From NCBI GenBank assembly GCA_025356435.1, contig JANXSY010000226.1, positions 1-44,956 on the forward strand: 44,956 nucleotides of DNA, given 5' to 3'. Positions within the stretch are counted from its first letter, which is position 1. Every line of letters begins with the position of its first letter. The notes under the pieces are model-generated. The model saw nothing but the letters and a program-made list of their open reading frames with translations, was not told where the DNA came from and ran no database searches. A program made the translations under genes and the position numbers. Origin of the DNA: Isosphaeraceae bacterium. GTDB lineage: Bacteria > Planctomycetota > Planctomycetia > Isosphaerales > Isosphaeraceae. Of the stretch, positions 9,254-18,020 are shown in pieces.

Positions 9254-10342
9254 TTAGCGGATGATCCGGGAGCGATAGCTATCGAGCCAACCCTTCGCAC
9301 TTGCGGCGAGGTCGGTGAACGTGGCGTTAATCTTGGCGAGGTCGGGGGTGCCGGCCTTTTCGAGTTCCATGCCTTTGCTGACCAGGCGTTCGGTCTCGCC
9401 GGTCCACAGGTTCGTCGCGAAGCCGTTCGCCATCGCCGAGTAGTACCAGACGCGGGCGTCGTTCGGCGAGCCTTCCTGAAGCTTCGCGAACAGGTCTTTC
9501 GCTGCGGCAAACTGCGACTTCTTGAAGAGGTCAGCCGCCTTGGTGAAGTCGGCGTCGGTGTTGGCGGCGGGGGCCGTCGATGCGACCGTGGCTGCCGGGA
9601 CGGAGGTCGCTTCGGAGAGCGCCTTGACCTTCGCCTGGAGCGCGGAGACGTTGGCCTTCTCGGCGGCGAGGGCCTTCTCAAACTTACCGGTCTGCGCGGT
9701 GATGGCGTCGAGCTTCGCGAGCAGGTTGGCCTGGCCCGCCGTTGCCTTGCTGAGCTTCTCGTCGAGGCCCATGGGGGCGGCGTCGATCCGCTTGGCGATC
9801 GCGTCAATCTTGGCGTCGAGCGGCTTGAGGTCAGGAGCCGGCTCGGGCTTCGGCATCGCGGCCATTTGCTTCTGGACGTCGTCGAGTTTCTTGGTCATGC
9901 CATCGACGTCGGCCTTGATCGCGTCGACTCGCGTGGCCAAAACCTTGGGATCGTCAACGACCGGGGCCGTCACGACGGCTGTCGGGGCCGCAGGGGCTTC
10001 GGCTGGGGCGGGGGGCTGCTGGCCGGAGACCATCGAGATGCCGTACGCCGAACCCACGAAGAGGATTCCGGCGATCAGGGCTAGACCGATCCCGGCGACC
10101 GGCGAGGCCAAATAGATGCCACCGGACTGGCTCGGTACGTAGGATTGCGCGTAATCCTGGCTGAACGACTCGGCCTTTTCGTCAACCAGAGGGTCGTGGC
10201 CCCGCTCGCCCCGAAGGTCGACATATTCCCCGGCGTACACCTCGGCCGGGTGGTCGATGTGCTTAGCGGGGTCGAACGATTCCTTGGGCGGGATGTGCTG
10301 GTCCGGCTCGAACGAATCCGGAAAATCTGAAGGTTCAGACAT
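9254..10342 (-). CDS. Membrane-anchored coiled-coil protein with C-terminal TPR-like region
   Basis: A 362-aa protein I do not recognise. The start at 10342 gives an acidic N-terminal cytoplasmic segment (residues 1-75). One membrane helix follows (PVAGIGLALIAGILFVGSAYG, about 80-100, shown here in part), then a Pro/Ala linker, then a long Ala/Lys/Asp heptad region (about 125-245). This coiled-coil is reminiscent of YbgF/CpoB N-termini. The end (about 262-350) resembles a TPR: DFTKAADLFKKSQFAAAKDL, then LQEGSPNDARVWYYSAMANG. The plan (anchor, trimeric coil, TPR) recalls the periplasmic cell-division coordinator CpoB, but the sequence does not prove it. It follows two other anchored coiled-coil genes on the same strand after a 136-bp gap. 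Confidence 0.65.
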   Translation of the reverse strand: MSEPSDFPDSFEPDQHIPPKESFDPAKHIDHPAEVYAGEYVDLRGERGHDPLVDEKAESFSQDYAQSYVPSQSGGIYLASPVAGIGLALIAGILFVGSAYGISMVSGQQPPAPAEAPAAPTAVVTAPVVDDPKVLATRVDAIKADVDGMTKKLDDVQKQMAAMPKPEPAPDLKPLDAKIDAIAKRIDAAPMGLDEKLSKATAGQANLLAKLDAITAQTGKFEKALAAEKANVSALQAKVKALSEATSVPAATVASTAPAANTDADFTKAADLFKKSQFAAAKDLFAKLQEGSPNDARVWYYSAMANGFATNLWTGETERLVSKGMELEKAGTPDLAKINATFTDLAASAKGWLDSYRSRIIR

Positions 10343-10478
10343 TGCTTGAGGTCCCGATGGTGCCGTCCGCCCGGATCGACGCAATCCGGCGACTCGGCCC
10401 GACCTGCGTGCCAGGACAACAGGCTACTCCGAACCTCGCAATTCCTCAACATGTTGCCGCGGCGCGTGATGAATCTCG

Positions 10479-11546
10479 TCACTGACCGGCCGAGAGCGAC
10501 CCGCCGGGGCTGCCTCGGATCGACATGCCAGCCGGCAACGGGCGTGCCGCGACCAGGAACCCCCTCGCGTGCAGGTCGTCACGCAGGCGGCGATAGAGCG
10601 GATATCCGTCGGGATAGATCCAGAGGGTAATCGTCGCGGTCGACGGGTTGATCCGGTGGGTGATCCGGCCGTAGACCGACGCGGGCGAGACCGTCGTCTC
10701 GAAGGTCTCGCCCCGAAGGTCGTTCTCCGGCACGATCTCCCACCCGCGTAACTGGAGCGAGACCTCGCGCATGTCGAGGCTCTCGGCTAGTGACTCGGGC
10801 ATCGCCAGGCCCATCTCGTACCGCATCGAGAACTCGCCGACCGGCCCGACCACCCCGACCATCGACCGGTTCCGCCCGGCGTTCATCCGAAGCCGCAGCC
10901 GGACGTCGGACTTGATCATCTCAGTGAACTTGTCGATGTCGACGTAGGCAATACGGTCGCGACGGATCTCGAAGTGGTATTCCTTCCCCTCGATCGGCTT
11001 GGCCACCGCGCTCTTGTCCATCAGCGCCTTGGCCTTCGGGCGGGGGGCGTTGTCGAGCGTGGCCAGTTCGCCTTGAAGCTTCTTGATCTCCCAGCGAGTC
11101 GTGGCGACCCGGTTCGCCGCCCGCTCGATTCGCGCGGAGGGGTCTTTCACCTGATAGGCGAGGGTCCGGCTTGCGTTCGCGTCGCGTGCCGCGTCGAGCG
11201 CGGCCTTGCGGAGGGCGAGGCCCGCGTCGGCGAGTCGGGCCTCGGCCTCAGCGCGGGCTCGGGTCGCGGCGTCGAGCGCGTCCTCAGCGCGGGCGATCGC
11301 CGCGCGGTCTGGCTCAACCTTGGGCGGAGGCGTCGGTTCGGGCGTCGGCACCGGCTCGACGGGGGGAGCGGGAAGCTTCGCGACGACCTCCGGCGGTGCC
11401 GGTGGGGCATAGATCGGCGGCGATGGTTTCGGCTCGACCCGGCCACCAAACCCGATCCAGGCGAGTAGCGCGAGCGTCCCGCAGAGGCCGATGAGCGGCC
11501 CGCGTATCGAGTGCGACGGCCTTGAGCCTTGTCCGTGGTCGGTCAT
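10479..11546 (-). CDS. Membrane-anchored Pro-rich/coiled-coil protein, short paralogue
   Basis: A 355-aa protein of unknown function. Layout: one N-terminal transmembrane helix (GPLIGLCGTLALLAWIGFGG, about 16-35), a Pro/Glu-rich stretch (40-77), an Ala/Arg/Glu coiled-coil (78-160) and a globular C-terminal domain (about 180-345) with YHFEIRRDRIAYVDIDKF. Near the end YPDGYPLYRRLRDDLHARGF matches, in place and pattern, RPDGIRAYYEARTRLERLGI of the gene upstream. Its ATG overlaps the upstream stop by 4 bp (ATGA), so the two are translationally coupled and probably function together. The C-terminal 25 residues (GSPGGSLSAGQ end) are low complexity. A role in the cell envelope is inferred only from the anchor and coil. 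Confidence 0.7.
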   Translation of the reverse strand: MTDHGQGSRPSHSIRGPLIGLCGTLALLAWIGFGGRVEPKPSPPIYAPPAPPEVVAKLPAPPVEPVPTPEPTPPPKVEPDRAAIARAEDALDAATRARAEAEARLADAGLALRKAALDAARDANASRTLAYQVKDPSARIERAANRVATTRWEIKKLQGELATLDNAPRPKAKALMDKSAVAKPIEGKEYHFEIRRDRIAYVDIDKFTEMIKSDVRLRLRMNAGRNRSMVGVVGPVGEFSMRYEMGLAMPESLAESLDMREVSLQLRGWEIVPENDLRGETFETTVSPASVYGRITHRINPSTATITLWIYPDGYPLYRRLRDDLHARGFLVAARPLPAGMSIRGSPGGSLSAGQ

Positions 11547-13657
11547 TTCCAGGCGTCCGTGGAGAAGAGGCGGAGCGGCTCGCCGTCAGAGACCTGGAAC
11601 GAGGTCGGCCAGTCGATCCCCGTGAAGACCACCTGCGCTCGCGCCGCGGTATAGGTCTGGTGTCCGCCCTGCTCAATGATGTATCGGATCGAAGGCTCAA
11701 CCGTCGTCCCCGGCTCGGCCTGCTCTTTCTGGCGAACGAGCGCGCGGAGCTGGCCGCTCAGCAGGTCTTCTTTTGACTTGAGCGTGGCGGCCGTCACTCG
11801 GTAGTTGCCGGGGTGCACTGAGACTCCCTGCGGGCTGCACGCGACGACGAACTCCATCGCCCGGGCGGGGCGGGTCGTGCCGCCGAACCGAGAGGGTTGA
11901 CCGCCACCCCCTCCGCCCGCGCCGGGGCTGCCTACGCCACCGGCCTCGCCGCCCTGACCTGGCGAGCCCGATCCGCCCCCGGCCTCGCTCCGGCCGTTCC
12001 CTCGACCGGAAGCACGAACTTCGCCCGTCGTCCCGCCGCCTTGACCGGGAGGGCGGGACATCCCATTCGCGTCGCCCCCAGATGAGGTGTTCGCCAAAGA
12101 ACCTGGATCGCCGGGTTGACCGCCCTCGGACGCGTCTCCGCCCGGACCGCCCACCCCGCCCCGCGACGACTCGCCGACCCCTCGACCTCCCGAGACCCCG
12201 CCCTGGCGGCCTGCGAGCTGGCCCCGATCGGTCCCGGTTGGCGACCGATCGCCCACTGCCCCCTCGACCGTCCCGTCTCCGCCGACCCCTCGGCCTCCTG
12301 AGACCCCGCCCTGGCGGCCCGCGAGCTGGCCCCGATCGGTCCCGGCTCGCGACCGATCGGCCGCCGATCCCGGGGTCTCGCCCGTTCCATTCGAGAGGCC
12401 GCTCCCGCCGAGTGCCCGATTCCAAACTTCGGCCGACATTCCGGTTCGACCGCCGCCCGATGGCCCCGGCTTCGCGGTCGACTTCCCGGGTTCGTTGCCG
12501 TCGCCGCCCTCAATGCCGGGGACGAGTCGATCGAGCGGCGCGCCCAATCCCGCATATCCTCCGGACATTTCCGACCGGCCGTGTGCCTCGTCCATGCCGG
12601 GCGCGCTCTTCGGCCAGGTGAAGGCGTTGTCGACCTCCTCTTGAGTCGCCCGACCCGACCCGGCGCCACGGTTGGGACCTTCGCCCCGGGGCGTGCCGAG
12701 GTCGGCGAAGGAGTCGTTGCCCGTCGAGGCAGGGGGGGGCGAGCCGTCCCAGGTCGAGGGCTGGTCGAGGTCGGGAACGTCGATGGCCCAATCGGGGTCG
12801 GCCAGTTCGTAGCCGAAGGCGATGCCCAGCCGTTCAAGTCGGGTTCGCGCCTCATAATAGGCCCGGATGCCGTCGGGCCGGATGATGAAGAAGATGTAGG
12901 GGACGATGTCGGCCCCGTCCGGCCCGGCCTGACGCTGGATGCGGACGGCCTCGCGGGAGATCGCTGCGGCGAAGGGGCTGACCCTCATGGTCAACGTCGT
13001 GGACAGGTCGCTCAGGCCGAACGTCGGGCCATTCGGCCGGAGTGTGACCGACTCATCCTTGCATTCGAGGACGATTGGCCTCTGCCAGGTGCCGTTCGGT
13101 CCCTTGTGGGGCAGGACGGCATAGCTCGGCCGGGCGCGGTCGCTTTCGAGCGTCTTCTTGAGACCGTCACGCCGACGGGCCAGGGCGTCGCGCTCCATGA
13201 ACGCGGTCTCGACCAGCGACTCCCGACGTCGGGCGTCGGCAGCGCGGGCTTCGAGCTGACTTCGCGTGAGGGTAAGGCCGCGTTTCCATCGCTCGGATTC
13301 GGCCTTGGCGGCGCGGGTCGCGGCGTCGATCGCGGCGACCTGGCGGTCGGAGCGGACGGTCTCGAGCCGCTGCTCGGCCTCGGCCTTCGCGAGTTCGGCG
13401 ACGATCGGCTTCGTCGGATCTTCGGGTGCCGGGGCCGGTGCGGGCTTGGGCGCGGGGGGCGCTGGCAGCGGCTTGGGGGCCGGTGCCTCGACGACCTTGA
13501 CCTCGGGAACCGACGCGGCGACGACGACCATCGCGGGGCGGGGGGCCTGCGGGCGTCGATGCACGGCGATCACTGTGACGAGCGTCGCGGCCACGCAGCC
13601 GAAGATCAGCGCGACCGCGAGGGGCTCGACGTTGAAGACTCGCCGAGGGCGATCCAT
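11543..13657 (-). CDS. Membrane-anchored protein with coiled-coil and long Gly-rich disordered region
   Basis: A 704-aa protein of unknown function. The start at 13657 (AGGA upstream) puts a transmembrane helix at about 14-30, then a Pro/Ala-rich linker (35-80) and a coiled-coil (85-180). Next comes a globular domain (about 185-315) with GTWQRPIVLECKDESVTLRP and IIRPDGIRAYYEARTRLERL. A roughly 270-residue Gly/Ser/Arg low-complexity region (about 320-590) includes an exact-register internal duplication of 36 residues. A second globular domain (about 600-704, AMEFVVACSPQGVSVHPGNY onward) closes the protein. The GC-rich Gly region is poorly conserved in character and may be a flexible spacer through peptidoglycan. 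It heads the three-gene minus-strand set and overlaps the next gene by 4 bp. Confidence 0.7.
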   Translation of the reverse strand: MDRPRRVFNVEPLAVALIFGCVAATLVTVIAVHRRPQAPRPAMVVVAASVPEVKVVEAPAPKPLPAPPAPKPAPAPAPEDPTKPIVAELAKAEAEQRLETVRSDRQVAAIDAATRAAKAESERWKRGLTLTRSQLEARAADARRRESLVETAFMERDALARRRDGLKKTLESDRARPSYAVLPHKGPNGTWQRPIVLECKDESVTLRPNGPTFGLSDLSTTLTMRVSPFAAAISREAVRIQRQAGPDGADIVPYIFFIIRPDGIRAYYEARTRLERLGIAFGYELADPDWAIDVPDLDQPSTWDGSPPPASTGNDSFADLGTPRGEGPNRGAGSGRATQEEVDNAFTWPKSAPGMDEAHGRSEMSGGYAGLGAPLDRLVPGIEGGDGNEPGKSTAKPGPSGGGRTGMSAEVWNRALGGSGLSNGTGETPGSAADRSRAGTDRGQLAGRQGGVSGGRGVGGDGTVEGAVGDRSPTGTDRGQLAGRQGGVSGGRGVGESSRGGVGGPGGDASEGGQPGDPGSLANTSSGGDANGMSRPPGQGGGTTGEVRASGRGNGRSEAGGGSGSPGQGGEAGGVGSPGAGGGGGGQPSRFGGTTRPARAMEFVVACSPQGVSVHPGNYRVTAATLKSKEDLLSGQLRALVRQKEQAEPGTTVEPSIRYIIEQGGHQTYTAARAQVVFTGIDWPTSFQVSDGEPLRLFSTDAWK
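12173..12359. repeat. Two-copy direct repeat inside the Gly-rich gene
   Basis: Two 79-bp copies, 12173-12251 and 12281-12359, differ at only a few bases and lie 108 bp apart. They encode the repeated peptide GTDRGQLAGRQGGVSGGRGVG in the same reading frame, so a change in copy number would alter the protein by 36 residues without shifting the frame. Confidence 0.85.
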
Positions 13658-13759
13658 CGTCCTAGCCTCCCGTGCGTCCTGAGATCGACCCCGTCTCGAC
13701 GACACCGGTTAGAGGTGCCGATCGGCGGGCGGGGCGACCCGCACATAAGGCTTATCGGA

Positions 13760-15340
13760 TCACTCGGACGCCGGTCTTGAAGCCGGAAGCCCCGGCGACG
13801 GCCGGGAAGCGTGGTTCCTCACCGTGGGCGCGGGAAATGCCGCCTGTGCCGGATGAGGCGTCAGGGTTCGGTCCGACGCCCGCCGGACCATGTTCGAGGT
13901 CGAATGCCCCTCGACGAGCGGGATGAGCACGAGCCGGCCCCCGGACGCCTCGACGACCTCGCGGCCGACGACTTCCTCGGGCCGATAGTCGCCGCCCTTG
14001 ACGAGCACATCGGGCAGGATCGCTTCGATCAGCCCGAGCGGCGTGTCGTCTTCGAAGAGCGTCACCGCACTGACCGACTCGAGTGCCGCGAGCACCTCGG
14101 CGCGTGAGGTCTCCGGGTTGATCGGGCGAGACGGCCCCTTGAGCCGCCGCACGCTCTCATCGTCGTTGAGGCCGACGATGAGGTAGTCCCCCAGGTCGGC
14201 AGCCTTGCGAAGCAGCCTCGTGTGGCCGACGTGAAGCAGGTCGAAGCATCCGTTGGTGAAGACGATCTTCTGGCCGATATCGCGGCGGCGCTTCACCTCG
14301 GACAGCAGGCTCGCGCGGTCATAGACCTTGCCCGATCCCCCTTCCTGGTGCTCGATCAGGTCGCGGAGAATCTCTTCGCGAGACAGGAGCGCGACGCCGA
14401 TCTTCTCGACTTCGAGGCCCCCCGCGACGTTCCCCAGCGTGGCGGCCTCGTCATAGTCGGCCCCGGCGGCGAGGCAAAGGCCGACGATCGAGAGGACCAT
14501 GTCCCCCGCGCCGGTGATGTCATAAACCTGCCGAGGTCGGGTTGGCACGATCTCTGACCGGCCGTCGGAACGGACGAGGGCCATCCCGTCGCGATCGAGG
14601 GTGACAAGCACCGACTCCATCCCGAGGTCTCGAATGAGCTTGCGTCCGATCACGATCGCGTCGTCGGGGCACGCGATCGTCATCCCGGTCGCGAGCTGGG
14701 CTTCGAGCCGGTTCGGCGTCATGCAGTGGACGCCTCGATAGCGCGAATAGTCGTCCGATCGAATCGGATCGGCGATGACTCGCACTCCGGCGACCCGGCA
14801 GGCGTCGATCAGCTTGCGGAGCAGGCTCGGCGTGCAGATCCCCTTGTCGTAGTCGGAGATCAGGACGATATCGGCCGCAGCGATCTGATCGCTCAGGCCG
14901 TTGGTGATCTCCAGCTCCGCAACGGCCGTGATCGGGCTGCGGACCTCGTAATCGACCCGGATCATCTGCTGGGGGTGCCGGTCCTGGGCGCGACCGATGT
15001 ATCGTTCTTTCAGGGTCGTCGGCCGGTCGTCGAGCGAGATGACAGGGCCGTGATCGATGCCCTGATCGTGGAGGAGCTGGCGGACCAGATCTCCCTCGCG
15101 GTCGTGCCCCACGCCGCCAACGAGCGTAACCTTGGCCCCGAGCGCGGCGAGCATCGTGGCGACGCTCGCAGCCCCGCCGAGCCGATGCTCGCGATGATCG
15201 GCGCGCAGGAGGGGCACAGGGGCCTCCTGGCTGATGCGCTCGGCATATCCCCAGACGTAGCGGTCGAGAATCAGATCTCCGACCACCAGGATGCGGGGGC
15301 TTCCTAGCGACTGCACGCGGCGGATCAGGTCGAAGGCCAT
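13760..15340 (-). CDS. hldE: Bifunctional D-glycero-beta-D-manno-heptose-7-phosphate kinase / heptose-1-phosphate adenylyltransferase
   Basis: Makes ADP-heptose for lipopolysaccharide core. The N-terminal ribokinase/PfkB-type kinase (about 1-330) shows VVGDLILDRYVWGYAERISQ, LGGAASVA and the catalytic GAGD loop in DITGAGDMVLS. The C-terminal nucleotidyltransferase (about 345-490) has TNGCFDLLHVGH with the HxGH motif and VKGGDY. Its 526 aa exceed E. coli HldE (477) because of a Pro/Ala/Ser-rich tail of about 35 residues that looks unstructured. AAGGAGG lies about 8 nt before the ATG. The domain order is as in proteobacterial HldE. This indicates that the organism makes heptosylated LPS or another glycan, in keeping with a Gram-negative planctomycete envelope. 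Confidence 0.95.
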   Translation of the reverse strand: MAFDLIRRVQSLGSPRILVVGDLILDRYVWGYAERISQEAPVPLLRADHREHRLGGAASVATMLAALGAKVTLVGGVGHDREGDLVRQLLHDQGIDHGPVISLDDRPTTLKERYIGRAQDRHPQQMIRVDYEVRSPITAVAELEITNGLSDQIAAADIVLISDYDKGICTPSLLRKLIDACRVAGVRVIADPIRSDDYSRYRGVHCMTPNRLEAQLATGMTIACPDDAIVIGRKLIRDLGMESVLVTLDRDGMALVRSDGRSEIVPTRPRQVYDITGAGDMVLSIVGLCLAAGADYDEAATLGNVAGGLEVEKIGVALLSREEILRDLIEHQEGGSGKVYDRASLLSEVKRRRDIGQKIVFTNGCFDLLHVGHTRLLRKAADLGDYLIVGLNDDESVRRLKGPSRPINPETSRAEVLAALESVSAVTLFEDDTPLGLIEAILPDVLVKGGDYRPEEVVGREVVEASGGRLVLIPLVEGHSTSNMVRRASDRTLTPHPAQAAFPAPTVRNHASRPSPGLPASRPASE

Positions 15341-15498
15341 GCGGCGGTCCTCCTTGACCGCAGATGGAAGGGGCCACGCACGTCGATCCGACGGCCGACC
15401 CCGAATCTCTCGACCCGACAGAGTAGCGGCTCACACATCGGCGTCAAGCCGGGTTTGAACCAGGAGGATGGCCAAGTCGGAAATCCTTGGGACATTTT

Positions 15499-15596
15499 GG
15501 GTGGCACCGATACTTAAACCAGTTAGGATCGACAGCCAGACAGGTGTCCAGTCTCCTTGTCGGCACAATTCCCCGGTTCAAGAGTCAGTGCTACCC
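15499..15596. repeat. Dispersed palindromic element, copy 1
   Basis: Ends in inverted repeats: GGGTGGCACCGATACTTAAA at the left, and at the right a sequence whose complement reads GGGTAGCACTGACTCTTGAA. The two arms match at most positions. It is 98 bp, in the gap upstream of hldE and downstream of the small secreted protein. Related copies are at 25498-25593 and 39354-39443. Confidence 0.7.
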
Positions 15597-15607
15597 ATTC
15601 GCGGCGA

Positions 15608-16012
15608 TCAGCCCTTTTCGGTCACGCGCTTGGCCTCGACGTCGCGGTTCTGCTTCTCACCGTCGCGCTCCCACTCGACCTTGAGCTTGAGCGTGTCGCC
15701 CTCGACCTTGCCGGTGTACTTGAAATCCATCTTGTTGCCGTTGAACTCGCGGACGACGTGGAACGAGACGACCCCGTCTTTGACGCTGCCGTCGCTGATG
15801 TCGGTCTTGCCGCGGGGGTTCTCGATGTCGCCGGTGAGCTTGTCACCCTCTTGCTTGACCTTGAGGGTTATCTTCATTTCCTGGTCGTTCCGCGTCTGCG
15901 TCCAGGTCCAGGTGCCGGCCACCTTGGCGTCGGCCGCGACCGCACCCTGCACTAAGCCCGCGATCATGCCGAAGGCGGCGAGACCGACCCACATCCGCGA
16001 TGGAATCGTCAT
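15608..16012 (-). CDS. Small secreted beta-rich protein (planctomycete type)
   Basis: A 134-aa exported protein. The start at 16012 has GGGAGA about 9 nt upstream and gives a signal peptide cut near residue 26 (MWVGLAAFGMIAGLVQGAVA). The mature part alternates polar and hydrophobic residues in short strands: VAGTWTWTQ, MKITLKVKQEGDKLTGDI, GVVSFHVVREFNG, LKLKVEWE. This looks like a small lipocalin-like or immunoglobulin-like beta barrel. Proteins of this pattern recur in planctomycete genomes, but I know no assigned function. It is charged, Lys/Glu-rich and lacks cysteines. It is transcribed divergently from folC. Confidence 0.7.
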   Translation of the reverse strand: MTIPSRMWVGLAAFGMIAGLVQGAVAADAKVAGTWTWTQTRNDQEMKITLKVKQEGDKLTGDIENPRGKTDISDGSVKDGVVSFHVVREFNGNKMDFKYTGKVEGDTLKLKVEWERDGEKQNRDVEAKRVTEKG

Positions 16013-16297
16013 GGCGAAATCTCCCGGTTGAAGAACCTCTCGGACCGGCACAGCGCAACGGACATCCGTCGACCAGTCCGACCCGGCTGAAAGAGTCTCA
16101 GAATCGGCGACGTTTCGCGAGGTTCTGCCCCCAAAATCTTGGAACAAACGCGACATCCCTCATCGAACCTGTGTCGGTGGCCTGGCGAGACCCGGCGGCT
16201 TGCGTTATCCTAGCGATTGGGCTCGGCGGGCCGGCGCGAGACCCTGGCGTCCGGCACATCCCGAGGTCGAGGGGGGTGCGTGGCGGCCGTCTTTTTT

Positions 16298-17662
16298 ATG
16301 AGCGAAGACTATCGCGAGAGTCTCGCCTACCTCTACGCCCGCCTCGATTACGAACGTCTCGGCATGCCTCGCACGTCGGCCGACCTTCGGATCGGGCGGA
16401 TGCGCCGCATCCTTCGGGCGCTCGACGACCCCCAGGACGGCCTGGCAATCGTCCACATCGCTGGGACGAAGGGCAAAGGCTCGACCGCCGCGATGATCGC
16501 TTCGGTCGCCCGTGCAGCGGGGTTGCGGACCGGCTTGTTCACCTCGCCCCACCTCCATCGGGTGGAAGAGCGGTTCCGCGTCGACGGCCGTGACCCCTCG
16601 CAGGCCGAATTCGCTGCACTCGTCGCGGCAGTCCGACCCGTCGTCGCGCGGCTCGACCGCGACGATCCCCACTTCGGCGAGGGGGACGAGGCGACGTTCT
16701 TCGAGATCACCACCGCGATGGGCCTGATCCACTTCGCCCGGGCGCGGGCCGAGCTGGTCGTGCTCGAAGTCGGAGTGGGGGGGCGGCTCGACTCGACGAA
16801 CGCCGTCCGGCCGATCGTAACGGTCGTGACCACAATATCGCTCGATCACACCAGTCTGCTCGGCTCAACCCTCGCCGCGATCGCCGCCGAGAAGGCGGGC
16901 ATCCTCAAGCATGGCGTGCCAACGGTCAGCGGCGTCAGAGGGGCCGAGGCGGCCTCTGTCATCGCCCGAGTCGCCACGCAGCGCCGATCACGCCTCCATG
17001 CTCTCGACATCGATTTTCGCTATCAATATGAACCCCCCACACAGCCTCTGGCTAGGCCGGCCGCCGGTCGCGTTGAGGTCGAGACGTGGCGATCCGATTG
17101 GGGCCTGATCGACCTCCCCCTTTTCGGCGAGCACCAGGCGCTGAACGCCGCGGTCGCACTGGCGACGCTCGACGTGGTCGAGGAGCAAGGGATCGCGATC
17201 GATCACGCGGCCGTTGCCCGGGGATTCGCCACACTCGACTGGCCGGCCCGGGCCGAGATCATTGGCGAACGCCCCTGGTTCGTGATCGATGGTGCCCACA
17301 ACCCGGCCTCGGCCACAGCGCTCGGCGAGACGATCCGCGCCTGCTTCCCCCCGGGGCCTCGAACCCTGGTCTTCGGCTCGACCCGCGAGAAAGATTTCCG
17401 GTCGCAGTTGGAGGCGCTCCTGCCGTTGTTTGATACAGTGATCTGCACTCAATACGCTAACAATCCCCGAGCCCTTGGTCCGGTCGAGGCGTCGACCGTG
17501 GTGTCCGAACTCGGATTCGATCCTCCCCGCGTCGAGCACGACCTGGGACAAGCCTTGGCCCTGGCCCGAACCTTGACCCCCGCTGACGGTCTGATCTGCG
17601 TGACCGGCTCCCTGTTTCTCGCCGCCGAGGCACGCGCGATCCTCCTCGGCCTGGACGCTTGA
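16298..17662 (+). CDS. folC: Folylpolyglutamate synthase / dihydrofolate synthase
   Basis: An ATP-dependent Mur-ligase-family enzyme that adds glutamate to dihydropteroate and to reduced folates. The ATP loop GTKGKGST sits at 56-63, followed by TSPHLHRVEERF, which is diagnostic of FolC. Further motifs are DSTNAVRP, ISLDHTSLLG, EKAGILK and the C-domain FVIDGAHNPAS. Its 454 aa are within the normal range. I start at the ATG at 16298 because family similarity begins there (YRESLAYLYARLDYE). An in-frame GTG at 16280 has a better-placed GAGGGGGG and is a real alternative, adding six residues. It heads the plus-strand run of small genes to 20387. Confidence 0.95.
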   Translation: MSEDYRESLAYLYARLDYERLGMPRTSADLRIGRMRRILRALDDPQDGLAIVHIAGTKGKGSTAAMIASVARAAGLRTGLFTSPHLHRVEERFRVDGRDPSQAEFAALVAAVRPVVARLDRDDPHFGEGDEATFFEITTAMGLIHFARARAELVVLEVGVGGRLDSTNAVRPIVTVVTTISLDHTSLLGSTLAAIAAEKAGILKHGVPTVSGVRGAEAASVIARVATQRRSRLHALDIDFRYQYEPPTQPLARPAAGRVEVETWRSDWGLIDLPLFGEHQALNAAVALATLDVVEEQGIAIDHAAVARGFATLDWPARAEIIGERPWFVIDGAHNPASATALGETIRACFPPGPRTLVFGSTREKDFRSQLEALLPLFDTVICTQYANNPRALGPVEASTVVSELGFDPPRVEHDLGQALALARTLTPADGLICVTGSLFLAAEARAILLGLDA

Positions 17663-17696
17663 AACCAACCAACCAGGCACGGAGCTCGACGCGACC

Positions 17697-17999
17697 ATGC
17701 CCATCGCACAACTGCTCCTGGTCGGCTTCGGTCTCGGCGGCCTGGCGTTTGGGGCGGTCGTTCTGATCGTGCTTCGGCTTCGGTTGCGGTCGATCCAGCC
17801 CTGCCCTCAATGCGGCAAACGCTCAACGCGCACGCTCATCGATCACCAGACGGGGCCTGCTGGCCTGCGGCCGAGGACGTTGGTCTATCAATGCCAGTCG
17901 TGTCTCGGCTCGATGAGCTATGCGAGGGAGTCGACCGGTCGGGAATTCTGGAAGCCGATCGACGTACAGGGCCACGGGCCATCGCGGTTGAGTTCTTAA
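17697..17999 (+). CDS. Small membrane protein with zinc-ribbon
   Basis: A 100-aa protein: one N-terminal membrane helix (about 3-30, LLLVGFGLGGLAFGAVVLIV), then two CxxC knuckles, CPQCG near 36 and CQSC near 66, that would bind one metal in a rubredoxin-like ribbon. The C-terminal 30 residues are polar. CGGAG lies about 12 nt before the ATG. It is 34 bp after folC and 21 bp before the DUF423 gene. The function is unknown, and the fold assignment rests on the cysteine spacing alone. Confidence 0.75.
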   Translation: MPIAQLLLVGFGLGGLAFGAVVLIVLRLRLRSIQPCPQCGKRSTRTLIDHQTGPAGLRPRTLVYQCQSCLGSMSYARESTGREFWKPIDVQGHGPSRLSS

Positions 18000-18020
18000 T
18001 CCATTGACGAGAGATACTTG

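Noticed and set aside
12581..13780. 399-aa plus-strand open frame
   Set aside because: Antisense to the Gly-rich membrane protein; no ribosome site or family features.
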